DNA of 64,000 nucleotides from Nageia nagi (GCA_050084985.1 JBITNC010000001.1:176576001-176640000); one strand, 5' to 3'. Counted from the first letter of the stretch, positions 13,400-24,869 are shown. Numbers and translations are program-made. The notes: generated by a model from the sequence alone, not told the origin.

Positions 13400-13557
13400 A
13401 TTGATAGGTTATTTTGACAAGTGCAGTGTTTTGTGCAGGTATTCTTCTCGCCTTTTGCTGGATAGCCGAAACGAAGAAATGACTCACAAACGCTGACTGG
13501 ATGCACCTTCTGAGGGTAAAGAATTTCGCTTTGAGCATCAGAGATAACGCAGGAGGT
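13400..13557 (+). pseudogene. Left part of an unrecognised plus-strand ORF relic split by the 13558-17589 element
   Basis: The frame that ends MHLLRVKNFALSIRDNAGG at 13557 continues, after removal of the inserted element and one copy of its 5-bp target duplication, as SDGTGEGGLLKF at 17595. The relic is therefore older than the insertion. The function is not recognised; see the right-hand part at 17595-18330. Confidence 0.5.
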
Positions 13558-14397
13558 TGTAGAATCTAAACAGATTGACTACATAATAAACATTCCATAT
13601 TCCGATATTGTTCAACTCAATCTTTGGCAACAATAATCTTGATAAGATTATAGCTCATTCCTTAATACACAGCAAAAGCAATAACACGGTCATTACAAGA
13701 GCTGAACAATATAATTCACCCAGGATCATCCAGTTGTTCAATGCAAAACGAAACTTCTCTTATTAATACATACACACAAATGATCTAAAACTCTCCAATA
13801 CAACACACATTACTCAGACTAATACAAAGAACAAAACTCTCCAATACAACACACATATTACTCAGACTAATACAAAGAACATGATCTAATAGATCAATGT
13901 TCTATTACAAATGGCCCTCAAGGAGCTCTTAACTCTTTCTACAGCTCTACTCCATTGTTCACCTATGTTCTACAATCTAATACAATGATCAGTCTCTTAT
14001 ATAGCTTTTACAATCCACTACAAAACAATATAATAGTTATACTCGCATTAATCCTAAGAAATACGATACTAAAAAACCAAACCAGAAGACAAAAAAACCT
14101 AAAACAGTTGGTGCACTTACAGAACAAACAAAACTTGCAGTTACTATACACACATCATTTACTGATATACGCACAGGCTTTAATCATATACACACAGGTT
14201 ATGACAATTTGTAATCGTCCAGAATGGACTTGATATATGCACAGGTTTTAGGTGATATACGCACGGGTAATAACTTGATATACACAGGGTTATCTGTGCA
14301 TTATATGCACAGTGTTTCTGCCTACATAACCAGAACTAAAAATTGGAAGGATCTTCAGGGCAATGCAAGGCAAGTTTGAGGAGATGAGATTCCAACA
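13558..14397 (-). repeat. 3' LTR of the 13558-17589 element
   Basis: 840 bp, matching 16729-17589 along its length with many substitutions and small indels. Bounded on the plus strand by TGTAGAATCTAAAC and ATTCCAACA. Contains several copies of a short 'gatatacgcacagg' phrase near 14160-14300, shared with the other LTR. Confidence 0.9.
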
Positions 14398-14412
14398 TTC
14401 TCCCCCTTGATG
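14398..14412 (-). other. Polypurine tract
   Basis: On the minus strand CATCAAGGGGGAGAA runs directly into the 3' LTR start TGTTGGAAT. This is the usual plus-strand primer of copia elements. Confidence 0.9.
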
Positions 14413-14543
14413 TTGAAGGGACTCAAGAGAGTTCTAAAGCATCACAAAACTGGTCAACTGATCTCCTTTTTCTCTTCTCTAATTTTGTAACAAAAAAAAT
14501 AAAAATTTCAAAAATTTGTTTTAGGCACTCCTTCCACTCATCT

Positions 14544-16211
14544 TTAGGTGGCTATCCTCCATCTCCATTGCTTTCTCCAGCAAATAACCGAGAGCTTTTT
14601 GATGATCAACTCCCCCTTCATCAAAAAACTCCTCTTAGCCTCTATTAACATTCCAACAATGTCAATAGCAATGGTTCTCAACAACCATTCTTGCACATGA
14701 TCATCATTCTCATCAGTCTTCAAACAATACTCCACCTGAGTATTTACTGAAATTAATCATCTTTGATAGATGATTATACCACACTACAGTCTTACATATC
14801 TCAACACAAATTATCAAACAATACATAGCCATGAAATGACTAATCACAAATGCAACTAGTGAGCAAACCTCACCAAAGAAATCATCACTCCTCACTATTG
14901 CTACAAATTCCTCCTTCCAAGGAGTTTCAAACACATCTCTCACCATGAGATGCCACAGCCAATTCCTATTCATGGTTTCCATAACCATGCTATCCATGTC
15001 CTTCCAAATGAAAGAACTTCATCCACCAATGTTTGTTGATAAAAACAAACTCTCAATATTTTCATTGATGCCTTTGTAAGACATTCTCCATCATACATCA
15101 TAACAGCAGCTTCAAAATTTTGATGAACAGTTTTCATTAAACATCTACTTATAAACAAATAATCAGCCAAGAGTCATCATCTCTGATTTGATGAGTAGTT
15201 TCTCGTGCTTCCTATGAAACCATATTGCTGCAAACATACACAAATCGTTGCTCCACAACCAACCACTGCCTCTTCCTCATTCTTCATTGTTATCACTCCA
15301 AGTGAGTGATCTCCATCCTGTTTCACAATTGCCTTTCCAAGACAATTTTCACTCCATTGATGATATCTCCATTGTCATTACAGCATGAAGATCGTCAAGT
15401 TTTATTTCTTTTTTTGCATTTTCTATCTCATCAATGATATAATCTTTGGTATTTTCTTCTTGAAGCAAAACAGTCCTCATTTTTTATGAGTGATCTTCAT
15501 TGAGCATGAAGTTGATAGCTTGCACCTCTTCATCATTCACAACTTCTATACAAAGATCCCACAATGGTTCAACCATAGCCTTCTCAACAATTTCTGATTT
15601 TTTAAAATAACCATCCATGCCATATGAATGGCCTTCATCAAGCAAACAACACTCCATTATGAGTGTTTCTTCTTCTTCAACATTCACATTTGTTTTGCAA
15701 AAACGTAATCACTTATTCCAACTGAATGTTCTTCACTCAAACATTCTTCTATGTACAATGCTATTTCATCATCTTCATCTTTCATATTTGCATTTTTAAT
15801 ACAAACATCATCTTGGCAACAAGTGTGAAGAGTGTTACTTTAGCGTTGTCTTCAACATTCTCCTCCATGAGAATTTCTTCTTCAGCATTTTTATCAACAT
15901 TCTCCTCCACGAGAAGAACTTCAATATACTCCACCTCATCTTGGTGGTCTTCAAACAAACAATCATCCACTTTGAAGTGGTCTTCAACACAATAAATTTA
16001 TCACTCTCATAGAATGATTCTTCAACAATGCTTGAGGATTGTATCTCTTCCTCAACAATTTCTTGAACTTATGCCTCCTCCATGAGACACTCTTGAACAT
16101 ATGCCTCTTCCATGAGACATTCTTCAAGTGCTTCACCAACAAAATCAGGTACGACAATGGACTCTTCCTCCACTCCAACATTCTATTCAGATCTGAAATC
16201 ATGTATCTCAC
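14544..16211 (-). pseudogene. Novel acidic ORF region of the non-autonomous copia element
   Basis: Downstream of gag, the minus strand carries a chain of open stretches in shifting frames (16211-15984, 15970-15782, 15687-15484, 15170-14970, 14997-14713 and 14735-14544) in the place where pol would be. Readable pieces are Glu-rich with local repeats, such as LLVEENVDKNAEEEILMEEN and LWDLCIEVVNDEEVQAINF. A 30-bp direct repeat (ATGCCTCYTCCATGAGACA) lies at about 16070-16130. No protease DSG, integrase HHCC or RT YVDD motif is present. It could be an element-specific structural protein or decayed filler. I do not recognise it. Confidence 0.45.
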
Positions 16212-16249
16212 TCTCCAAGTGAAAATCCTTCATAAGAGTCTTACACAGC

Positions 16250-16727
16250 TACCTCGTACTCACAAAATCATCTTGCTTGGTATGGTTACTCTCATGGTAA
16301 CCATCTTGCAACATTTTCCATGCATCAGTAGCTGTTCTACACCCTGCTATCATGAAAAAAACATTCTTCTTCATGGCAGATCTAAGATCTAGAAGAGCCA
16401 AACAGTTTTGATGTTGCTCCTCCTTCTTAGCTTGTCTTTCTTCTGCTGCAACTTTGCTCCAATTTGTTGGTTCTTCATACCCAGCAAAATGATGTCCCAA
16501 AGTCTTTTTGCCATCAACAATGTCTTCATTTTGATATTGCACAATTCATAGTCTTCACCATCAAATTCTGGAACATTCAATCCTTCATACATATTGTTGC
16601 CCATCATACCAACATCAACAAAAATTACCTTTGTAAATATTTGACAAATCTCTACAGCAAACTCTAGAACAATTCTGAAGCCACAACTTAGCTCTGATCC
16701 TTTGATCCAACTCAGCTCTGATACCAC
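16250..16727 (-). pseudogene. copia gag N-terminal remnant (UBN2-type)
   Basis: The minus-strand frame starting close to the primer site reads MMGNNMYEGLNVPEFDGEDY, then ELCNIKMKTLLMAKRLWDII, shifts frame near 16500-16540, and continues as GYEEPTNWSKVAAEERQAKK, CLALLDLRSAMKKNVFFMIA and ATDAWKMLQDGYHESN. The order (F-G-Y/E-D-Y-x-x-W-like start, L-W-x-x-I, A-K-x-A-W-x-x-L) is that of copia gag/UBN2 domains. The W of the usual YxxW motif is Cys here. One frameshift disrupts it. The ORF is about half the usual gag length and lacks a zinc knuckle. Confidence 0.8.
16711..16726 (-). other. Primer-binding site, tRNA-iMet type
   Basis: On the minus strand the 5' LTR ends GATTCTACA, followed by TG and then TGGTATCAGAGCTGAG, the standard complement of the 3' end of initiator tRNA-Met used by most plant copia elements. 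Confidence 0.9.
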
Positions 16728-16728
16728 A

Positions 16729-17589
16729 TGTAGAATCTAAACAAATTGACAACATAATAAACATTCCATATTCCAATATTGTTCAACTCAATCTTTGGCA
16801 ACAATAATCTTGATAAGATTATAGCTCATTCCTTAATACACGGCAAAAGCGATAACACTACAAGAGCTGAACAACATAATTCACCCAAGATCATCCAGTT
16901 GTTCAATGCTGAAACAAAACAACTCTTATTAATGCATACACACAAATGATCTAAAATGTATTACAACAAATGATCTAAAATGTATTACAACAAATGATAT
17001 ATATGTATTCTAATAGAATACCAAACTCTCCAACACAACACACATATTACTTAGACTAATACGAAGAACATGAACATGATTTGATAGATCAATGTTCTAT
17101 TACAAATGGCTCTCGTGGAGCTCTTAACTCTTTCTACAGCTCTACTCCATTGTTCTACAATCCAATAAAATGATCAATCTCTTATATAGCTTTTACAATA
17201 CACTTCAAAAGAATACAATAGTTATACTCACATTAATCCTGAGAAATAACCAAACTTGACGACAAAAAAACAGCAATAATAATCATTACAGTTACCAAAC
17301 ACAAAACCTACAATTACTATACGCAAAACATTTATTAATATACGCACAAGCTTTATTGATGTACGCACAGGATTTAATCATATACACAGGTTATGACAAA
17401 CTGCAATCGGCCAAAATGGACATGATATACCCACGGGTTTTAGGTGATATATGGATAGGTGATAACTTGATATACGCATGGGTTATCTGTGCGCTATATG
17501 CACAACGTTTCTACCTACATAACCAGAACTGAAAATGGGCAAGATCTTCAAGGGAATGCAAGGCATGTTTGAGGGATGCAATTCCAACA
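16729..17589 (-). repeat. 5' LTR of the 13558-17589 element
   Basis: 861 bp partner of the 13558-14397 LTR. The extra length is partly a local duplication of the phrase 'aaatgatctaaaatgtattacaac' at about 16945-17000. Confidence 0.9.
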
Positions 17590-17594
17590 GAGGT

Positions 17595-18330
17595 TCGGAT
17601 GGTACTGGAGAAGGGGGGCTACTAAAGTTCTAGGAAAAATTAGAACGCTTCAATGAAGAACTCTTGTGACAGTTCATAGCTAGCTAGAAATACAGGGTTG
17701 TGCATGCATTTGGAATCAATTTCCAAGTGCATCAAAAGCTACTGGCTCAGGCCACTAGCCTCTCGGAGACTGGAGAGATTATCAAGTGTGATAATCACAG
17801 CTTAAAAGTTGAATTGGTAAAGTTCTCCAAAGGAGAATTTGAGTTTCCAAGGGTTAGCAAGGGTGTCGTAAGAACCTCTCTCCTAGATCCATGGTCGAAA
17901 GTAGCCTTGGTCATAATGCAGTATGTTACGAACCCTCAAACACTTGGGTACGGAGCTTTCATTTTAGGTTCCTTAATCATATGAGGGGTTCTAAGATGAA
18001 TATCTCAGCATTTCTTTTTGTTGAGTTGGGCAAGGCTGTAGAGGATAGTCATAAGGGTGAATGCAATAAACCTCCACACCAAGGTCTAATTTCATTGTCT
18101 GAAGCATGTTCTCTACCAATTGGGCATCTCCAATAAATTTGACTAGCCTACGCCCAATAATCCTCAAGTGGCCAATGCACTAGAGGATAAGAAGCCAAGC
18201 GAGGAATAAAAGAGGAGGAAAGTAAAATTGGAGGACCACGATTGGCCTCCAAGGGAGATGGCAAGTCGATACAACACACGAAAAGACAAAAAGGACCAAT
18301 CTACTTTGAAGAGTCTAATACAGAAGAAAC
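17595..18330 (+). pseudogene. Unrecognised plus-strand ORF relic, right part
   Basis: Continues the frame broken at 13557. It reads SDGTGEGGLLKF, a stop, EKLERFNEELL, more stops, then a long open stretch (17700-17980) with HAFGINFQVHQKLLAQATSL and LVKFSKGEFEFPRVSKGVVR. Near 17900 the frame shifts and continues HFRFLNHMRGSKMNISAFLF, VELGKAVEDSHKG, and a basic Lys/Glu-rich tail to about 18330. The succession of an F-x-F-L-N-H-M-R helix and a hydrophilic tail resembles repeat-encoded structural proteins, but I cannot name the family. On its right the DNA changes abruptly to minus-strand coding relics. Confidence 0.45.
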
Positions 18331-18423
18331 TAAGGAGTCATCCAAGATAGTCGGGAAAGCTGTGAAAGAAGTTGCTAAGCGCCTTTGAATTGTTTGCAAG
18401 TTTGTTAAAACAATACCACCTCT

Positions 18424-20738
18424 CTAGATATTGATCTGAAAAGTTTCTAAGGCAGCAAACGTCATCAATAAACTTGTTATTCCAAACATCAAAAATGCAG
18501 CAAACATCCCTATTGCAAAAATGTTTATGAACCAATCCGAAATAGTGAGGAGTAGTCGGACTTTAGCTGTTTGTTTCAGCATCTTTCCCATCATGTTACC
18601 TTCCTTCCTTCTCACCACAAACTGATGAAGATCATCAATAAACAATTCAAACTCTAGATTTGAATTTTTCATCATTGGATGATGAAAATCAATAGCAAAC
18701 AAATCATTTCCCAGATCTTATTTTTCAACCATAAAATGATGAAAATCAGCAGTCTCTATTGGTGTCTTCTTGTACCACATACACTTTAATTCTTCATCAA
18801 AATAATAGTTAACAAGTAAGGTGAAATACTCTTTGCTGTTATGCATCCATATCACAAGAAATTCATACTTTCCTTTCTTCTCCACACTTGACCATTTGAG
18901 TTGTACAAAACTTTTTGTGATATTTTCATGGCTGCCTAAACTCTGAACAACCTCTTCTTGTAGGTTGGTACCATCTCCCAAATCTTCTCTATGCACCCAA
19001 GATCCTGATTTGTCCTTTTCAACATCATGATTATTCCAATCACAAGTATGGTAACAAACATGAACTATCTCTACCACATCACCTTTCATGAAATCTACCA
19101 ACTCATGCATCTTGGTCTTTTTAAGTCCCACAATTTCAAGTGCCCAAGTGAATCCAAACAATATGATAAAAGTATCCCTATTTATGCACGGAAATCTGAT
19201 CCATAACACAACTCTCATTTACACCCTTATAGTCATCACCAACATTTCCAAAAGTGTTATGCAAGGTGCAGTCAATATAAACCATATTGCATCCTTAGAA
19301 AGAGTTGTCCCAAGCGCTGTTCTAAGCTACAAAACTGCAGTGAACATCATCCACAATGTTAATGCTACAGCAGTGGATCCCATCAAATATATCCTCCAAG
19401 ATTTCATCAATACAGTAGTGAATCTCACCCAGAATGTAGCAATACAAAACATTAAACTTCTTGTCCTAAATGTGAAAAATGTAACCTCAAAAATCAGCGA
19501 ACATACAGTCATCTCAAATACATCCACCATTTCACATGAAATGCAATCCGATATATTACCAAAAGTGCAGCAAATATCTTCATCACATTTGTTGCATACT
19601 ACTCTCCAAATGCATCTTTTCAAAACTGAAATCATGCATACTACTCTCCAAATGCACATTTACCGTGTCAAACTCACGAACACGATGTCCTTGCAATTTT
19701 TCTACCCTTTTTCTACAAATTGCTAGACATCGAAAAACATCTTTCTTCATCATTGCATCCTCATGAATCACTACAAGTGCCATCTCAATATTTAGCAAAC
19801 ATGACTCCTTCCCAACATTCGCATAAGTATTGAAACTTCCAAAAAATAAAGAATTGTTGTCATAAAAATCAGAATCTCTGTCATACCTTTTTAGAGTGTC
19901 TTTATGGCTGCTCCAAGTCTCAAGAAGGAATTCATGATGCCCAAGAAGTTGTATGTCCTTCACCAAATCTGAGTTAGATTTCTCCTTGCAAATAATTCTT
20001 CCATCATGTACCAAAAGACCCGGATCCCATGGAACTATGGGTTGATATTCTCTAATTGACAGAGTGTGCTCACCAAAACTCATCATGATTGAAAACATAC
20101 CTCCATGTGCAGATCTAGGCTCTCTAAACATGGGCCTAAGCTCTCAAAGTGTAAATCTAGTCTCCCCATGTGTGAATCTAAGCTCCTCATGTGTAGATCT
20201 AGGCTTCCCAAGTGTAGATCTAGGCTCCAGCTCCATAATGAATGTGCTAGCAACACAAGAAATTCTCTCTATCTTCTTTGTTGTCACACCTTGAGAAACA
20301 TTTTAGGATTTTTCCATACATACCTCATGTGGTAAGGAAGTTTCTTCATCAACAATTTATGATTTGTCTCCAAGATCCAAATCAGCCAACTCCATGACAT
20401 TTTATTTGACTTCCTCAAGTGACAGAAATTTCTTCCATCTTGTCTTCTACCACCCTCTTCATTTCCTCAACTTTTGCTTCAAGATCTATGGTTGATTTCT
20501 TTTTGACATCAGATCTATTATTTCTCCAATTCTTAATCGCCTTCTTCCCCAACAGCTCCAAAAATAGGTGAAATGTCACACCCTTCATGATTGCTTCAGA
20601 TCTCACCATGTACTCTTGATACAATGTGTCCATCTCATCCATTGTAACATATGTGGGATCCAACATTTTCATTATCTTGTCCGCCTTGGTCCAAAATTTC
20701 TTGTCATAATCCATCTCTCCAAAATCCTTAGATCTCAC
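18424..20738 (-). pseudogene. Gag-like relic with long novel downstream ORF
   Basis: Chain of minus-strand open stretches. The first (20738-20415) reads KFWTKADKIMKMLDPTYVTM and later FHLFLELLGKKAIKNWRNNR, with a coiled-coil end (LEAKVEEMKRVVEDKMEEI), and looks like a retroelement gag or accessory protein. After a stop comes a repetitive Arg/Glu stretch (six 7-residue units, 20101-20227), then 182 open codons (20131-19583; ESCLLNIEMALVVIHEDAMM). Further open stretches follow: 19659-19327, 19218-18718 (TKSFVQLKWSSVEKKGKYEF, LVIWMHNSKEYFTLLVNYYF) and 18702-18424, which ends in two hydrophobic, membrane-like segments (LLLTISDWFINIFAIGMFA; LMFGITSLLMTFAALE). No pol motif is seen. It may be the body of another non-autonomous element; no LTR pair was found around it. 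Confidence 0.4.
20101..20227 (-). repeat. 21-bp x 6 in-frame minisatellite
   Basis: Six consecutive 21-nt units (plus strand TCTAGGCTC...CATGTGTAGA style) encode heptads on the minus strand: EPRSTLG, KPRSTHE, ELRFTHG, ETRFTL, ELRPMFR and EPRSAHG. One unit carries a stop. Confidence 0.85.
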
Positions 20739-20749
20739 GTCAACAAAAA

Positions 20750-21479
20750 TTAAATCACAAACCTTAGGTATTTAGTTGAATTGCTCAAATAGAATACAAA
20801 CCCTAGATTCAGAAAGATCACTCAAATCCCCTAACTCAAAGCTGAAACTCAAACATTGCAAAGCACACTTATTATAAAACCCTAAATAATGAATCACAAC
20901 CAAATCTAAATATCCAAAAACTCTAAATGCTATAAATAAATCAGTAAACCCTCAAATCACAAAGCCATGGTGTAGAATCTCCAAATTAACCAAATGGGTA
21001 TCTAAATCTACTCCTTAATACTCAAACCCCTTCAAAAAAAATCAGATCTACAATTTATTCCGAAAATGAGCCAGAATTCATAGAAATTGCTAGATCTCAC
21101 ACCAAAAATTTATTAAACATAATTCTGAAAGTGGTAATACAAAATAAAGCTTAACGGGTACTCAAATCAACCTTCAAAAGTGTCCAGAAAAATTCTCAAT
21201 GTTGATCAAGGTTGTTGAGTTTTTCCACACAAAATCCTTCATAGACTGCGGGAAACTAGCTCTAGTACTGCTGTAATAGCCCTAACTTGCTAATTATGAA
21301 ATTTTATCAACAACAAATCAGATCTGTAAATAACCCAGAAAAATGCACCATAAAACCCTAAATCGTCACATTCACACCACAATAATTTTATATTACTTTT
21401 TTGTCTCACATTAAATAGAAAAGCATAAAGGGTGCTCAAGTTAAGCAACAAAAATATTAAAATAGGTCTTCCTAAGTCC
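20750..21479 (-). other. Non-coding leader-like DNA
   Basis: AT-rich, full of short AAACCCTAAAT and CAGATCT phrases, with no coding signal. It lies between the gag-like relic and the 3' LTR of the next element, so it is probably the untranslated leader of the former. The phrase GTGTAGAATCT at about 20970 resembles the LTR edge of the 13558-17589 element but lacks the neighbouring primer site. Confidence 0.4.
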
Positions 21480-21627
21480 TGTCAGATCGATTTGATGTGC
21501 AGCAACATAAGTCCTCAATCTACGAACCAATTCCCAAACTACTTGTGGGATTAATATCCCCATTACATCAAATATAAATCTATCTAACTATTACAACACA
21601 ACCCCTATTAGATTAGTGTTGTTAACA
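21480..21627 (-). repeat. 3' LTR of the copia element
   Basis: 148 bp, starting TGTTAACAACACTAATC on the minus strand and ending GATCTGACA. It shares its first about 115 bp with 28450-28571; the rest is diverged or deleted relative to the 5' LTR. Confidence 0.8.
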
Positions 21628-21642
21628 TTACCCCCTTTAATC
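21628..21642 (-). other. Polypurine tract
   Basis: Minus strand GATTAAAGGGGGTAA abutting the 3' LTR start TGTTAACAAC. Confidence 0.85.
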
Positions 21643-21660
21643 TAAAGGGGTTGATGTAAG

Positions 21661-22241
21661 TCAAAGCATTTGTCTGAATTTCTCGAACTTAACTCTTCCA
21701 AGCGCCTTGGTGAAGATGTCTGCTGTTTGGTCTTCAGTAGAACAATGTTTCAACCAAATTGTTTTGACCTCTACATGATGTCGAATCAAATGATACTTTG
21801 TGTTGATGTGTTTTGTTCGCTCATGAAACTTGGGATTCTTAGCTAACTTGATTGTAGAAGTATTGTCAATTAGAAGCGGAGTGGGAAACACTTGTTTCTC
21901 TTGCAAATCTTCAAGTATCTTCCTAAGCCACACAATCTCCTTTGTTGCCTCTGCTGCAACCACATACTTTGCCTTGATAGTGGAATATGCTAGAATGGAT
22001 TCTGTGATCTCCAGGAAATAGTTGTTATTCCAAGACTAATAAGATATCCTGAAGTAGAAACTCCTTTCTCCTTATCACCATCAAAGTCTAAATCAGAATA
22101 TCCTATCAGTTTGAAGTCTCTCACTTTTGAGTATTTGTGACCAAAATCATGAGTTCCTTTCAAATATCGAAGGACTCTTTTCGCTACTACCCAATAGCCT
22201 TCACATGGTTGGTGCATGAACTGAGAAAGAATTCCAACCAC
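21661..22241 (-). pseudogene. copia RNase H domain
   Basis: Removes the RNA strand of the RNA/DNA hybrid during reverse transcription. The first open stretch (22241-21990) contains RVLRYLKGTHDFGHKY and GYSDLDFDGDKEKGVSTSGY (catalytic-type D in SDxDFDGD). The second (21963-21661) contains EATKEIVWLRKILEDL, DNTSTIKLAKNPKFHERTKH and the terminal TEDQTADIFTKALGRVKF, the standard copia end. A break near 21975-21990 separates the two frames. It is followed within 20 bp by the polypurine tract, as expected for the last pol domain. Confidence 0.9.
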
Positions 22242-22249
22242 AAATGAAA

Positions 22250-23360
22250 TATTAGGTCGGGTATTGGTTAGATAAATGAGACTTCCAATTTATTGTCTGT
22301 ATTTTGTAGCATCTTCAAATTGATTCCCCTCAAATGAAATCAATTTCAGGTTTTGTTCCATTGGAAAAGAAAGTGGTTTACAATCTATCATACGAAACTT
22401 ACTCAACAATTCTCCAACGTATTTCTTTTGAGAAATAAATATGTAGTGTGGCGCTTAAGTCACTTCAACAACCAAATAGTAATGAAGATGCCCCATATCA
22501 ATCATTTCAAAACCCTTCTTCATATCTTGTTTCACTTATGCAATGAAACCTTCATTGTTCCCTATTATTAAAAGATCAACTACATACACCACAAGATACA
22601 CAACTATCTTGCCAACTTTCTTGACAAATAGAGTTGCATCATCAAGATTAAAGTGCTGGAAGTTAATCTTCAAAAGATGTTCAGTAAGCATCTCATACCA
22701 AGTGCGAGGTGCTTGTTTTAATCTGTACAAAGACTTGATGAGTTTACATACCTTATGTTCCTGTACTTTTACTGCAAAACCTTCAAGCTGAGTCATGTAC
22801 ATATTTTCTTTTAGATCACCATTCAAAAATATAGTTTTCACATCCATTTGATGTATCTTCCATCCATACTAAGCAAACATAGCTATCAAAGACCGAATAG
22901 TTGCCCATTTAGCAGTAGGAGCAGATGTCTCATCATAATCAATGCCTTGCTTTTGTGCATAGCCCTTAGCCACAAGCGTTGCCTTGTGTTTGTCAAGTGA
23001 GCCGTAAGATTTGTACTTATTTTTATAGACTCACTTGCAACCAATTGGTTTGGTTCCACATGGAGGATCTACCAACTTCCAAGTTCCATTTTTTATTAGA
23101 CCATCATTCTACTTTTTCATGGCATCTATCCATTCATCATGAGAAAATGCCTCTTTGAAGGAAGCTAGCTCGAAATCAACAAAAAAATTCACTTCAACAT
23201 CAAAATTACAATCTTTATCTTCAACAAAAACATCATCAACAATGACATCATCTGAAATTGAACCTTCTACTGCTCCATTTTCTTGTCTAGCCCAATAAGA
23301 GCTTCTTGTTCCAGTCTTCCCTATTTCATCAGGTTTAACCATTTCAAAAGTTCTTTCCAA
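22250..23360 (-). pseudogene. copia reverse transcriptase, active site mutated
   Basis: The RT start region is in 23360-23109 (FKEAFSHDEWIDAMKK, the usual W-x-x-A-M entry motif). It continues through a stop-interrupted part and the 22847-22536 stretch with MDVKTIFLNGDLKENMYM, SLYRLKQAPRTWYEML and DDATLFVKKVGKIVVYLVVY. The polymerase motif reads YVVD instead of the invariant YVDD (about 22570-22585), so a metal-binding aspartate is lost. The connection to RNase H is covered by degraded sequence (22250-22530), where PNISFVVGILSQ-type text is still recognisable. An RT copy that cannot polymerise. Confidence 0.9.
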
Positions 23361-24720
23361 CTATTTTGGTATTTTGTGTTTTTTTTCTTGGTTGCTCACA
23401 CGATTGAGGAGGAACTTGATTGCCATCAATACTCAACCATCCAATCCCAGCAATCACATCATCCAACTGGCTTGCAGGTAATGACTCTAATGAAGTACAA
23501 GAAATGGCTGAAGAGGGAGTTTGTTCTTCAGGAACAAATGGTGAAGATTCCAAAGATTGATCCAATATAGGTATCCCCCCTTCAAGATTTGGAATCTCAT
23601 AATCTTCTTCAAAATAATGCTTCCCACAGGTGAACCGATCAAGGTGTTCAAGCTGCTGCTCAACAGCATTGTCGCCTTTGAAAATTTCAAGAAACACAAC
23701 ATCTTTGGCAAAGAGAAACTTCTTGTTTACCTCGTCATAAATCTTGTATCCTTTGGTTGTATATGAATATCCCAAAAAAATACACTTGCGACTCCTAGCT
23801 CCAAGCTTGGTTCGTTGTTCCTTAGGAATGAGCGCATAACAAGTGGAACCAAAAATCTTGAGATGGCGCACTGAAGGAACTTGACCAAACCATAACTCAA
23901 ATGGATTCTTGTTGTCAAGAGCATGAGAAGCAGATCTATTTCTCAAATAGACAGCACATTGAACTGCATCACCCCAAAACATAAATTTCACATTCTTGAA
24001 AAACAACGTAGCATGTGCCATATTCAAAAGAGTGCAATTCATATGCTCAACAAACTATTTTGTTGAGGATTATGAAGAACAATAGTCTGATGTTTGATGC
24101 CATGTTGCTGTAAACAAGTACTAAACTCAGTAGAAGAATATTCTCCCCCATTGTCAGAACGGAAAGTTCCTATACAAGTTCAGGCTTCATTTTCAACACT
24201 TAACATGAAATTCTTTGAACTTGTAAAAAGCATCAGACTTATTTTTCAACAAATATACCCAACACACCCTAGAATAGTCATCTATGAAGGTCATAAGGTA
24301 TTTGTTGCCAGCTGTAGAAGGAACGGGAAATGGACCACACAAGTCAAAGTGGATGAATTCAAGTTTCCTAGTAGCTCTCCAAGTAGAAGCGGGAAAAGGT
24401 TGCTTGTGATGCTTACCTAGGATACAGGCTTCACAAGGTTCAATGTTCCTAGAAATAGTAAGCAAACTAGAAAATCCTCACTTTTTCAAAAGATGAAATC
24501 GTGAATGCCATAACAGACTAGAAGATAAAGTACCTTTGTCTTGATGGGCGAGAAAAGCAAAGTTCTTTGATCGGACAGAAGTCCCCTTGAGCTTCAACAA
24601 CTTCTCATCTTCAATTCCAATCATCACGATTTGATTATCCACTGAGCGACGAATCTCCACCTTACCATCAAAGATATGTATAGAATGACGTTGACGAACA
24701 AGAACAAGCAAAAGCAAATG
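23344..24720 (-). pseudogene. copia integrase with pre-integrase domain
   Basis: Inserts the cDNA into the genome. In order on the minus strand: the gag-pre-integrase LLWHSRFHLLKK (about 24490), the zinc-binding CEACILGKHHKQPFP (about 24395-24440), the catalytic core HFDLCGPFPVPSTAGNKYLM with FIDDYSRVCWVYLLKN, a frame break near 24190, RSDNGGEYSSTEF (second Asp, about 24130-24170), then after another break VEHMNCTLLNMAHATLFF, and the C-terminal SRKCIFLGYSYTTKGYKIYD. The long open stretch 24042-23344 (232 codons) ends in the acidic linker to RT. The catalytic residues are mostly present, but the frame is interrupted at least twice. Confidence 0.9.
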
Positions 24721-24869
24721 CCTCCTGAGCTCAGGAAGATAAAGAACATCTCGAAGAACAAAATCTACAAACCCTGGTAATTTGAGTCAAATTGTACCAA
24801 TTCCAAATGGTTTAATCATGGATATATCTGCAAAGTATACTGCTCCATCAATGTCTTCAAACAACTCTT

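Larger units (their letters stand above)
13558..17589 (-). mobile_element. Complete non-autonomous Ty1/copia-type element (gag only)
   Basis: A 4032-bp LTR element in minus orientation. Both ends read as copia LTR termini: on the minus strand TGTTGGAAT at the start and GATTCTACA at the end. The flanking pentamer GAGGT is present at 13553-13557 and again at 17590-17594, a perfect 5-bp target-site duplication. The primer site (TGGTATCAGAGC, tRNA-iMet type) lies 2 nt inside the 5' LTR and a polypurine tract (AAGGGGGAGAA) abuts the 3' LTR. The internal region is only 2.3 kb and holds a gag start and a long, degenerate acidic ORF but no protease, integrase or reverse transcriptase, so mobilisation must have relied on a partner. 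The insertion interrupted an older plus-strand reading frame. Confidence 0.9.

Noticed and set aside
21661-24720. Endogenous pararetrovirus
   Set aside because: Domain order gag-PR-INT-RT-RH, LTRs and iMet primer site are those of Ty1/copia; no movement-protein or caulimovirid motif is present.
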